50,879 nt of DNA from CAZCZZ01 sp964503335 (GTDB taxonomy: Bacteria; Verrucomicrobiota; Kiritimatiellia; CAIVKH01), in contig CAZCZZ010000027.1 of the NCBI GenBank assembly GCA_964503335.1, positions 1 to 50,879 on the forward strand, given 5' to 3'. Position numbers and translations under genes: made by a program. Positions 25,052 through 33,609 of the stretch are shown piece after piece. Each line of letters starts with the position of its first letter. The stretch's first letter is position 1. The notes under the pieces were generated by a model, which saw only the letters and a program-made list of their open reading frames with translations, was not told where the DNA came from and made no database searches.

Positions 25052-27958
25052 CTACAGCTCGATGCGATAGATCCGGACCGCGTTCGTGGGCGCTGCGTCG
25101 GTGTAGGTGTTAAGCGGGGGCGTCGCGGGAAGATTGATCGCGATCGGGATAAACGCGTCGGGCAGGTTCGTGGCCATGCTGACGGCGTAGATGCGATTGG
25201 ATGCGCTCGGCCACGTAATCACGATGCCGTTGGTTCCACCCGCCACCGCGTTCGCGGCGAGGAACGATTCCGCATTCGTCGCGTCGGTTCCCGCAACCCA
25301 CTCGTGGATGTCGATCATCCCGTCGCCGTCCGTGTCCAGGGGTGATACGGATCCGAAGATCCGGACATTGTCGATTCGCCACACGGCCGTGCTGCTGGAC
25401 GCATTTTCGCCGACGATCCGGAACGCGATGGACCCCGTTACGGACGGGATGGAGAAGACGCTCTGGTTTGTCACGAAGCCCAGGGTATGGGCGGCGCCGC
25501 CACCCACGGGGACCGTAAAATTGTCGATGCTGTGCCGGATCACCCATGACGTCGGTGCCGCCGACGAGCCCGTATCGTCGAAATCCAGTCCCAGGATGTT
25601 CATCGACAAACCGTTCGTCACGGAGAGGGTGAACGTGAAGTAGTTCGTCCCGGTCCATCCTGTGTCGCCGATTGCTTTTCCGAACGACGGATTCCCCGCA
25701 TTCGTGGTCCAGGCTCCGTCGGCCACGTTCATCGATGTCGCAGAAACCCAGGTCGCCTCGAACTGGGGCGTCCCTTCGTACGCGCTACCGTTGTCGAAAT
25801 CGTAGTAGGCGAGAACGTTCGTGCCCTCGCTGGGCGGAATGGGGATGACCGTGATCGTTACCGTCTCCTGGTCCGCGCCATCGTTGTCCGTCGCGAAGAA
25901 CACGCTCGTGTACACACCGACCTGCGCGGCCGCGGGCGTGAAGGTGAGCGTACCGTTTTCGTTTGTTGAGCTGAATGTCGCACCTGCCGGGAGGTTGCTG
26001 GCGGAGAGCGTGACGGTGTCGCCTTCCGTGGGTGTGGCCGACACGGTGACCTGCAGGAGGTTGCTGACCTGCACGACCAGATCGCCGGTCGGCGCCAAGA
26101 CGGGTGGCGAGTTTGAAGCGACCGGCGAGCCATAGATCGTCAGCCGCGCGGCGTGCAGCGTGCCCGTGAACCCCGATGCGAGATCGGCGATGTGCAGCGT
26201 CCACGTGCCCTGCATGCTCTCGCCCCAGTGCCGGACCGTGGTGAACGTCCAATCCGCATAGTGGGCGCCGATCTTTGGCGCCTGACCCATCAGCGTCGAT
26301 TTCATGCCCGACGGGGCCGTGAGCGTGACCTGCAGATTGCGCCGAACGAGGTGCGTGATATCGACCTCGACGGCGACGTGTTCGACGCGCTGATCGTTAC
26401 CGATGAAGAAGGTTCGCGTGACCCCGCTGGTGCTGTTGTCCGGAATGCCGATGTTGATGTTGGTCTGCTCCTCGGTGGTGAGAGCCCATGCCCCGAGGTT
26501 GGTCCATGTTTGCGCAAGCGTCACTGCGTCGCGCGCGTTCACCATGCCGGCGCCGTAGCCGTGGTTGAATCGAAAACCCGCACTGTTGGTCTTCCAGTCG
26601 CCGCTTCCCGGGTCCACCTGCGTGGCCGACCGGATCAGGATCTCCTGCACATCGCGCCAGCCGAGATTCGTATTCGCCTGCAGCATGAGCGCGATGACGC
26701 CTGCGGCGAGCGGTGTGGCGGACGACGTGCCGCCGAAGGTCTTCGTATAGTTGTTGTCGCCGTAGTCGCCACCTCCGCCGCTGTTGTAGCCGTTGGCGCC
26801 GGATAGATCGGTCGTTGTGATTTCCGGGTCGCTGGCATCACCGTTGGACGGAGCCGACACAACAAGGCACGCGCCGGGGTCGCTGTACCAGGCCTGAAGC
26901 CCGTCGGGCCCGATTGCCCCGACCGCGATCGTGTAGATCGAGTTCGCGTAGCCATCAAGATTCGCGTCATCGTCCGCGTCCCGGCCGTTTCCGCCCGCCC
27001 AGACGAGGATCGTGCCTTTGCCGCCGCGGCCCGTGGTGACCGCATTCGAAAGTGCCGAAGCCATCAGCGGCCCGGGTCCTTCGAGGAAACTGCCCCCGTC
27101 GGTGGGTCCCCAACTGTTGCTCTTGATATGGATGATGGCGTTGCTGTGCATCATGGCGTCGGCTTCGTCCTCATCCGTACTCGGGCCCCCGATCAGCCGC
27201 AGGCCGACGAGCGTGGCCTCGGGCGCGGCCCCACTTACGCCGACGCCGTTGTTTCCCCGCGCTGCGGCGACACCGGCACAAGCCGTGCCGTGAAAATCCA
27301 CGGAGAGATTCGGGTTGGGATCATTCGATGATGCATCGTTCCAATCGAAGTCGATGTTCGTGTTCACGTTCGGGGCCAGATCGGGATGGCCGGTCTGGAG
27401 CCCGTCGTCGACGATGCCGATCACGATGTTTGATCCGCGAAAGGTGTCCCACACGTTCGTGACCCGCACATCAAGGCCGGGGGTTGCGGTATTCAGCAGA
27501 TGCCATTGATTCGTAAACAACGGGTCGTTGGGTACGAAACGTTTCGCGGCCTGTCGGGCGAGGAGCGGACGGACATCCTCCACGCGCGGGTCGTTGCGAA
27601 GTGCGCGGACTACCGCCATCGTGCGCCGTGCATTCGTTGTTTCAAGGAACATCCACTCCGGCGCATAGGGCTTTGCCCCGGTGGCATGAAGTCCGTGGTC
27701 TGCGGCAATGCGGATGAGATCTGATCCGTCGCGAAGCCGGACCGCGATGCGGCGCGTGACAAGTCGCCGGCTCTGTGCGCTCCGTGCTTCGCCCTTTTCG
27801 TAAAGGACGGGAAGCTCTTCACCGCGATAGCTCCCGGTCTCGCCGGGTTGCGCTTCGAAGATTCGAGGGACACCTCCATCCCGCATGTCCAGGTCCTGGG
27901 CGAATATCCGGGCTGGAAGAAGGACGGCGAACAAGGCGCAACCGCGCGTAAAGTTCAT
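25052..27958 (-). CDS. Exported kexin-like S8 protease with P-domain
   Basis: 968 residues. Signal peptide about 1-20. A propeptide region carries VPNDPLFTNQWHL, the usual entry to this subtilase group. Catalytic residues: Asp in GIVDDGLQTGHPDL (about 183), His in DFHGTACAGVAAA (about 222) and Ser in FGGTSSATPLAAG (about 412); SNSWGPTDGG and VWAGGNGR match the S8B (kexin/furin) pattern. The P-domain spans about 470-615 and ends MQGTWTLHIADLASGFTGTL. After it come an Ig-like domain, a beta-sandwich, a TDGDGMIDIHEW calcium-binding stretch and the same C-terminal domain as the 1751-residue protease. The 30-residue block around TVTLSASNLPAGATFSSTNE is almost identical in the two proteins, so part of the array was duplicated or exchanged. 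Confidence 0.9.
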   Translation of the reverse strand: MNFTRGCALFAVLLPARIFAQDLDMRDGGVPRIFEAQPGETGSYRGEELPVLYEKGEARSAQSRRLVTRRIAVRLRDGSDLIRIAADHGLHATGAKPYAPEWMFLETTNARRTMAVVRALRNDPRVEDVRPLLARQAAKRFVPNDPLFTNQWHLLNTATPGLDVRVTNVWDTFRGSNIVIGIVDDGLQTGHPDLAPNVNTNIDFDWNDASSNDPNPNLSVDFHGTACAGVAAARGNNGVGVSGAAPEATLVGLRLIGGPSTDEDEADAMMHSNAIIHIKSNSWGPTDGGSFLEGPGPLMASALSNAVTTGRGGKGTILVWAGGNGRDADDDANLDGYANSIYTIAVGAIGPDGLQAWYSDPGACLVVSAPSNGDASDPEITTTDLSGANGYNSGGGGDYGDNNYTKTFGGTSSATPLAAGVIALMLQANTNLGWRDVQEILIRSATQVDPGSGDWKTNSAGFRFNHGYGAGMVNARDAVTLAQTWTNLGAWALTTEEQTNINIGIPDNSTSGVTRTFFIGNDQRVEHVAVEVDITHLVRRNLQVTLTAPSGMKSTLMGQAPKIGAHYADWTFTTVRHWGESMQGTWTLHIADLASGFTGTLHAARLTIYGSPVASNSPPVLAPTGDLVVQVSNLLQVTVSATPTEGDTVTLSASNLPAGATFSSTNENGTLTFTPAAAQVGVYTSVFFATDNDGADQETVTITVIPIPPSEGTNVLAYYDFDNGSAYEGTPQFEATWVSATSMNVADGAWTTNAGNPSFGKAIGDTGWTGTNYFTFTLSVTNGLSMNILGLDFDDTGSSAAPTSWVIRHSIDNFTVPVGGGAAHTLGFVTNQSVFSIPSVTGSIAFRIVGENASSSTAVWRIDNVRIFGSVSPLDTDGDGMIDIHEWVAGTDATNAESFLAANAVAGGTNGIVITWPSASNRIYAVSMATNLPDAFIPIAINLPATPPLNTYTDAAPTNAVRIYRIEL

Positions 27959-27991
27959 GCGGGGAAAGATACCCGAACGTCCTGGAGCTTT

Positions 27992-29047
27992 CTACAGGAT
28001 CAACATGCAGTCGCCGTAGCTGAAGAACCGGTACCTCTCGCGCACGGCCTCCGCGTAGGCCTTCATGATAAGTTCGCGGCCCGCGAGCGCGCTGACCATC
28101 ATGATGAGCGTGGACTTCGGAAGATGGAAGTTCGTCAGCATCACGTCGGTCGCGTGGAAGGTGAAGGGCGGGGTAATGAAGATGTCGGTGCGACCGGATG
28201 ACGAGACGACGTGTCCCGTCGCGCGCGCCACGGACTCCAGCGTGCGCACCGTGGTGCTGCCCACGGCGCAGACCCTGCCGCCTGCGGCCTTGGTCGAAGC
28301 AATCGCGCGCGCGGTTTCTTCCGTCACCGTGTACCGCTCCGCTTCCATCCGGTGATCCTCGACCTTTTCTGCGGTGATCGGCCGGAACGTCCCTATGCCC
28401 ACGTGCAGCGTGACGGTCGCTTTGTTCACCCCCTGCTTCGCGAGCTGATCGAACATCTCCGGGGTGAAGTGAAGACCGGCGGTGGGCGCAGCCACAGCCC
28501 CGTGCTCGCGCGCATAGACTGTCTGATACCTCTCCCTGTCCGTCGCCCTGTAGCCGGGGTCGTCGACCCCGGTCTTCCTCCGGATATAGGGAGGCAACGG
28601 CATTTCTCCCAGTCGTTCAAGCAATTCGATGGCGGTCAGCTTCGAATCGATACGGACTTTGGCGCGACCGAGTTCGCCCTCCTGAAGCAGGTACACCGTG
28701 GCCAGGCCCTGGCCGAAATCCATGGGCTCACCGGGCCTTGGTCGACGCCGCGCGCGAAGCAGCACGTCCCATTCGCCGGGAGCTGTCTCCTCAAGAAAGA
28801 GCAGTTCGACGCGTCCGCCGGTCGCCTTGGATCCATAGATGCGGGCGGGGACCACCCGCGTGTCGTTGACCACGACCAGGTCACCGGCGCGGAGATAGCC
28901 GGGCAGGTCGCGGAACGTGCGGTGCTCGATGCGACCCTCCTCGCGGTGCAGCACCATCATGCGCGATTCGTCGCGACGGTCTGCCGGTTGCTGGGCGATG
29001 AGCTCCTCGGGCAGGTGGAAGTCGAAATCGCTCGTATTCAACGGCAT
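27992..29047 (-). CDS. queA: S-adenosylmethionine:tRNA ribosyltransferase-isomerase
   Basis: 351 residues. Adds the cyclopentene precursor from SAM to preQ1 at wobble position 34 in queuosine biosynthesis. Motifs: FDFHLPEELIAQQPA..RDESRMMVL near the start, VVNDTRVVPARI, LPPYIRRK, ERYQTVYARE, GAVAAPTAGLHFT, TLHVGIGTFRP and NFHLPKSTLIMMVSA...YRFFSYGDCMLI at the end. Length is standard. No other queuosine gene is in the window. It lies 84 bp from, and divergent to, the pseudopilin gene. Confidence 0.96.
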   Translation of the reverse strand: MPLNTSDFDFHLPEELIAQQPADRRDESRMMVLHREEGRIEHRTFRDLPGYLRAGDLVVVNDTRVVPARIYGSKATGGRVELLFLEETAPGEWDVLLRARRRPRPGEPMDFGQGLATVYLLQEGELGRAKVRIDSKLTAIELLERLGEMPLPPYIRRKTGVDDPGYRATDRERYQTVYAREHGAVAAPTAGLHFTPEMFDQLAKQGVNKATVTLHVGIGTFRPITAEKVEDHRMEAERYTVTEETARAIASTKAAGGRVCAVGSTTVRTLESVARATGHVVSSSGRTDIFITPPFTFHATDVMLTNFHLPKSTLIMMVSALAGRELIMKAYAEAVRERYRFFSYGDCMLIL

Positions 29048-29131
29048 TGACCTTTTTCAAGGGTGTGGGGTATCAATTCCATATGTCGGCTGGCACCATA
29101 ATCAAGCCGGTCCGCTCTTCGAGGAGAAAAA

Positions 29132-29764
<633 letters not shown>

Positions 29765-29783
29765 TCCGAAGCTGTTTCAAGAC

Positions 29784-29820
29784 GCCCCCGGCGGGATCAC
29801 CTGCCGGGGGCTTTTTGTTT
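29784..29820 (+). terminator. Rho-independent terminator of the pseudopilin gene
   Basis: Perfect 9-bp GC-rich stem (GCCCCCGGC at 29784-29792 with GCCGGGGGC at 29803-29811), 10-nt loop, followed by TTTTTGTTTT. Located 20 bp after the stop codon. The clearest intrinsic terminator in the window. Confidence 0.9.
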
Positions 29821-29937
29821 TCAGCGTTGTCTCGTCACGCTTGATGTGGTGATGCTACGGTCCGGTGGAATGGTAGGGCGGGCAGGCGCCGGACCCGACT
29901 ACCCACATATTCCCGGGGAAGGACAGAGGTGTGATCT

Positions 29938-31779
29938 ATGTGCGGTATCGTTGGCTACGTGGGAAAACGTGATTCCGTTCCTTTGCTGATCGATGGTCTG
30001 AAGCGGCTCGAATACCGCGGCTATGATTCCGCCGGCATCGCCGTGATGGATCATGGCCGGATGCAGATCCAGAAGAGCGTTGGACGTCTTTCCGCCCTCG
30101 AGACGCGCCTTGTGACGTCACCCGTCTCCGGCCAGCCCGGCATCGGCCACACCCGCTGGGCCACGCACGGCGAACCGTCCGAGGTCAACGCGCACCCTCA
30201 CACCGATTCCACAGGGCGTATCGCTGTCGTGCACAACGGCATCATCGAGAACTACCAGGAACTGCGGACGCAGCTCGAAACGAAAGGCCACGTCTTCAAG
30301 TCGCAAACCGACACGGAAGTCATCCCGCACCTGATCGAAGCCGAACTGAAGGCGCACAAGGGTTCGATCGCCGACGCCATTCGCGGTGCCCTGAAGAAGG
30401 CCCGCGGCGCCTATGCCCTCGGCATCGTTTCGCTCGATGAGCCCGATACCGTGTTCGCGGCGCGCCATGGCAGTCCGCTCATCGTCGGTCTCGGCGAATC
30501 GGAGTACTTCATCGCCAGCGACGTTCCGGCCATTCTCGGACAGATCACCAAGGTGATCTATCTCGACGACGGCGAAGTCGCGATCCTCAAACCGTCCGGC
30601 GTGACCGTGATCAAGCTGAACGGCGACGTGGTTCATCCAACGATCAAGCCCGTGACGATGCGGGCCGAAGCGGCTGAGCGCGCCGGCTTCGAGACGTTCA
30701 TGCTCAAGGAAATCCATGAGCAGCCGCGGGTCCTTCGCCAGATGCTGGAGAAGCACGGCGCCCAGGAGGGCGTGCTCGACCTGAAGGACATCGGCATCGG
30801 CGCCGACTACTTCCGCAAACTGCAGCGCATCATGATCGTCGCCTGCGGCACCGCTTACCACGCGGGCATGTACGGCAAGCTGCTCCTCGAACATTTCACG
30901 GGGCTTCCGGTTGAAACCGATCTCGCCAGTGAATTCCGGTATCGCGATCCGAAGATCGATCCCGGGACGCTCGTCATCCCCGTATCCCAGTCCGGCGAGA
31001 CCGCCGACACGCTCGCCTCCGTGCGCATGGCGCGAAGCTGGGGCTGCAAGGTCCTCGCGATCTGCAACGCGCCAGGCAGTTCGCTCACGCGCGACAGCGA
31101 CGGGGTGTTCTTCACCGAGGCCGGACCTGAAATCGGCGTGGCTTCCACGAAGGCGTACACGGCGCAACAGATGGCCTTCGCCTTGATCGCGCTTCACATC
31201 GCCCGGTCGCGCGGCTCTCTCTCGTCCGAGGATCTCGGCGGGCTCTTGAAAGACCTGCGTGCCGTGCCGGACGCCATTCATTACGTGGTTTCGACCGCGG
31301 ACCACATCAAGTCGATCGCAGCCAAGCATCAAGGCGGCCCGAGTTCCCTTTATCTCGGCCGCCGCTTTAACTATCCGACCGCGCTGGAAGGCGCCCTGAA
31401 GAACAAGGAAATCTCCTACCAGCACGCCGAGGGATACGCCGCCGGCGAGATGAAGCACGGTCCGATCGCCCTCATCAACGAGTACCTGCCCGTCGTCTGC
31501 ATCTGCACGAAGACCCGCGACGAGGTGTACGAGAAGATGATCTCGAACGTGAAGGAAGTCGAAGCGCGCCACGGCCGCATCATTGCCGTCGCCACCGAGG
31601 GCGACAAAGCCATCACCCATGTCGCCGAAGACATCATGTACGTCCCCGAAATCCGCGACGAATTCTCCCCCATCGTCAACGTTGTCGCCCTGCAGCTCCT
31701 CGCGTACTACGCAGCCCAGGCGAGGGGGACGGATATCGACAAGCCGAGGAATCTGGCGAAGTCGGTGACGGTGGAATGA
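29938..31779 (+). CDS. glmS: Glutamine--fructose-6-phosphate aminotransferase (isomerizing)
   Basis: 613 residues. Makes glucosamine-6-phosphate, the first step to UDP-GlcNAc for peptidoglycan and LPS. N-terminal class II glutaminase with the catalytic Cys directly after Met (MCGIVGYVG), LEYRGYDSAGIA, GHTRWATHG and HNGIIENY. Two SIS sugar-isomerase domains follow, with VACGTAYHAG, SQSGETADTL and the second-domain ALEGALKNKEISYQHAEGY. It ends in PRNLAKSVTVE as expected. I looked for a glmS ribozyme in the 117 bp upstream and see no convincing core. Followed, after the four-helix-bundle element, by murA in the same pathway. Confidence 0.97.
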   Translation: MCGIVGYVGKRDSVPLLIDGLKRLEYRGYDSAGIAVMDHGRMQIQKSVGRLSALETRLVTSPVSGQPGIGHTRWATHGEPSEVNAHPHTDSTGRIAVVHNGIIENYQELRTQLETKGHVFKSQTDTEVIPHLIEAELKAHKGSIADAIRGALKKARGAYALGIVSLDEPDTVFAARHGSPLIVGLGESEYFIASDVPAILGQITKVIYLDDGEVAILKPSGVTVIKLNGDVVHPTIKPVTMRAEAAERAGFETFMLKEIHEQPRVLRQMLEKHGAQEGVLDLKDIGIGADYFRKLQRIMIVACGTAYHAGMYGKLLLEHFTGLPVETDLASEFRYRDPKIDPGTLVIPVSQSGETADTLASVRMARSWGCKVLAICNAPGSSLTRDSDGVFFTEAGPEIGVASTKAYTAQQMAFALIALHIARSRGSLSSEDLGGLLKDLRAVPDAIHYVVSTADHIKSIAAKHQGGPSSLYLGRRFNYPTALEGALKNKEISYQHAEGYAAGEMKHGPIALINEYLPVVCICTKTRDEVYEKMISNVKEVEARHGRIIAVATEGDKAITHVAEDIMYVPEIRDEFSPIVNVVALQLLAYYAAQARGTDIDKPRNLAKSVTVE

Positions 31780-31788
31780 TCGTACCCT

Positions 31789-31809
31789 GTGATCCGTGAT
31801 CCGTAATCC
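31789..31809 (+). repeat. Left 7-bp-unit array of the four-helix-bundle element
   Basis: Three head-to-tail heptamers: GTGATCC, GTGATCC, GTAATCC. They begin 9 bp after the glmS stop and end 1 bp before the ATG at 31811. They are the inverted counterpart of the four units at 32248-32275. Confidence 0.85.
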
Positions 31810-31810
31810 G

Positions 31811-32284
31811 ATGAAGAACTACGCAGAGTCGTTTCGGGATTTGCGCGTGTACAGGATGGCTATTGCTGTCGAAGGCGAGATTTTCAGACTCACCAAGACC
31901 TTTCCGAAGTCGGAACAGTATTCGCTCACGGACCAAGTTAGAAGGTCTTCCCGCGCCATCGGTGCCCAAATCGCCGAAGCTTGGGCAAAGCGAAGATATC
32001 CGGCTCACTTTACGAGCAAGCTGACTGACGCCGACGCCGAACAGCAAGAAACCCAGCATTGGCTCGAATGCGCTTCTCGCGCGGGATATGTGCGGTCCGA
32101 TGACGTGAGGTACTTAATCGACGAGCTCTGTGCCATTGGCCGAATACTTCACGGCATGACGGAAAAGACCGATCTCTTCTGCGGTAAGCCCTGCGACGTT
32201 GTTCGCGAAGAACGCGCCGAATATCTGGTGTCTTCCGCCTCTTCCCCGGATCACGGATCACGGATTACGGATTACGTTTCATGA
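31811..32284 (+). CDS. Four-helix-bundle protein (S23/Avd-like), inside a repeat-bounded element
   Basis: 157 residues from the ATG at 31811, just after the left heptamer array; a GTG at 31796 lies inside the repeat and is less likely. The pattern FRDLRVYRMAIAVEGEIFRL, YSLTDQVRRSSRAIGAQIAE, and a long helical tail with DADAEQQETQHWLECA matches TIGR02436. That family includes proteins of 23S rRNA intervening sequences and the Avd accessory protein of diversity-generating retroelements. It is a small, probably oligomeric, basic helical protein. The C-terminal residues SPDHGSRITDYVS are translated from the right heptamer array, so the repeat has become coding. The stop overlaps the murA start (ATGA). 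No reverse transcriptase or template repeat is nearby. Confidence 0.88.
   Translation: MKNYAESFRDLRVYRMAIAVEGEIFRLTKTFPKSEQYSLTDQVRRSSRAIGAQIAEAWAKRRYPAHFTSKLTDADAEQQETQHWLECASRAGYVRSDDVRYLIDELCAIGRILHGMTEKTDLFCGKPCDVVREERAEYLVSSASSPDHGSRITDYVS
32248..32275 (+). repeat. Right 7-bp-unit array of the four-helix-bundle element
   Basis: Four head-to-tail heptamers, GGATCAC, GGATCAC, GGATTAC, GGATTAC, exactly 28 bp. They are the reverse complement of the left array (31789-31809) and end 5 bp before the murA ATG. Confidence 0.88.
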
Positions 32285-33525
32285 GCCGCCTCATCATCAA
32301 CGGTCAACGACGGCTCAGTGGCTCGTACACGCCGGTCGGAAACAAGAACGCCGCATTGCCGATGCTGGCGGCGTGCCTTCTCACGGACGGGGCGGTGACG
32401 CTGCACAATGTGCCGATGATCCAGGATGTGCTGGTCATGCTCGAACTGCTGACGCAGCTCGGCGTGGAAGTAAGCACGGATGATCGGTCGGTCACCCTGA
32501 GGGCGCGCTCGGTCAAATCACGCAAGCTGGACCGGGATCTTTGCCGCCGCGTCCGTGCGTCGATCCTGCTTGCAGGGCCGCTGGCGGCCGCACATGGCCG
32601 GGCCGTGGTGTATCCGCCGGGAGGCGATGTAATCGGTCGACGTCGGCTCGACACCCATTTCCAAGGCCTGCGCGCGCTCGGCATTGCCGTCGAAGGCGGC
32701 GAGTTCTTCACGTTCCGGCGCAAATCGCTCAAGGGCGCGGACCTGTTGCTTGACGAAGCCAGTGTCACCGCGACGGAGAACATCGTGATGGCCGCCTGTC
32801 TCGCGGAAGGCGAGACAAGAATCTTCAACGCGGCGTGTGAGCCCCATGTTCAGGACCTCTGCGCTCTCCTTGTGAAGATGGGTGCAAAGATCGAAGGAGT
32901 CGGGACAAACCTACTCGTCATCCGCGGCGTCCAGCGCCTGCGCGGCGCGGAGCATACCGTTGGCATCGACTACATCGAGCTCGGCAGCTACATCGCCGCG
33001 GCTGCTGCAACACATGGAACGATCACTGTGCCTCCGATCGATGATCCGTTCGAATCGATGCGCGTGATTAACCGTTCCTTTGCCAAGCTCGGCGTGGGAT
33101 CAAAGACCCTGCGCGTCCAGAAGGATGTAGGTGCGGCAATCCCCAAAATCGAGGACGGCGCGTGGCCGGCGTTCCCCTCGGATCTGATGAGCGTCGCCAT
33201 CGTCCTCGCGACGCAGGCGAAGGGCACGGTGCTGTTCTTCGAGAAGATGTTCGAGAGCCGCATGTACTTCGTGGACCGGCTGATCGAGATGGGGGCGCAG
33301 ATTATCCAGTGCGACCCGCATCGCGTCGTGGTCCAGGGCCCGGCGCGCCTCAACGGCATCCACATGAGCAGCCCCGACATCCGGGCCGGCATGGCCTTGG
33401 TCATCGCCGCGCTTTGCGCCAAAGGCCAGAGCGTGATCGAAAACGCGCAGATGATCGATCGCGGCTACGAGAGGATCGATGAACGACTCCGCGCGCTAGG
33501 GGCGGATGTGGAGAGAGAAGAGTAG
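32281..33525 (+). CDS. murA: UDP-N-acetylglucosamine 1-carboxyvinyltransferase (Asp-type active site)
   Basis: 414 residues. Transfers enolpyruvate from PEP to UDP-GlcNAc, the first committed step of peptidoglycan synthesis. Family landmarks: GNKNAALPMLAACLL (catalytic Lys), RVRASILLAGPLAA, PPGGDVIGRRRLDTHFQGLRALG, ASVTATENIVMAACLAEG, FPSDLMSVAIVLATQAKGT (catalytic Asp) and FFEKMFESRMYFVDRLIEMGA. In the active-site loop the usual PGGCAIGxRPxD carries Asp in place of the Cys that fosfomycin alkylates. That substitution occurs in mycobacterial and chlamydial MurA, which remain active and are fosfomycin-resistant. The start overlaps the stop of the four-helix-bundle gene; before that insertion murA probably followed glmS directly. 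Confidence 0.93.
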   Translation: MSRLIINGQRRLSGSYTPVGNKNAALPMLAACLLTDGAVTLHNVPMIQDVLVMLELLTQLGVEVSTDDRSVTLRARSVKSRKLDRDLCRRVRASILLAGPLAAAHGRAVVYPPGGDVIGRRRLDTHFQGLRALGIAVEGGEFFTFRRKSLKGADLLLDEASVTATENIVMAACLAEGETRIFNAACEPHVQDLCALLVKMGAKIEGVGTNLLVIRGVQRLRGAEHTVGIDYIELGSYIAAAAATHGTITVPPIDDPFESMRVINRSFAKLGVGSKTLRVQKDVGAAIPKIEDGAWPAFPSDLMSVAIVLATQAKGTVLFFEKMFESRMYFVDRLIEMGAQIIQCDPHRVVVQGPARLNGIHMSSPDIRAGMALVIAALCAKGQSVIENAQMIDRGYERIDERLRALGADVEREE

Positions 33526-33528
33526 AAG

Positions 33529-33600
33529 AATGGTTGATGGTTAAATGGTTCATGGTTGATGGACGATTCTGACCCATCAACCATCAACCCTTAACCATTT
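33529..33600. repeat. Heptamer-unit hairpin between murA and the Spy-like gene
   Basis: Left arm units TGGTTGA, TGGTTAA, TGGTTCA, TGGTTGA (33531-33559, with one extra A); right arm units TCAACCA, TCAACCC, TTAACCA (33577-33597). The inner 11 bp (33552-33562 with 33574-33584) pair perfectly around an 11-nt loop. Same 7-bp design as the flanks of the four-helix-bundle gene but another unit sequence, and no gene inside. It starts 3 bp after the murA stop and sits between convergent genes, so it might also act as a terminator. Confidence 0.8.
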
Positions 33601-33609
33601 TCTGGTTCT

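Noticed and set aside
29821..29937. glmS ribozyme upstream of glmS
   Set aside because: No recognisable catalytic core or nested pseudoknot; such ribozymes are mostly in Firmicutes.
30118..31620. A 500-codon antisense frame inside glmS
   Set aside because: Composition is shadow-like and glmS is fully conserved on the other strand.
31811..32284. Diversity-generating retroelement
   Set aside because: The Avd-like protein is present, but there is no reverse transcriptase, template repeat or variable-repeat target in the window.
31789..33600. CRISPR array
   Set aside because: The units are only 7 bp, degenerate, without spacers, and arranged as inverted pairs.
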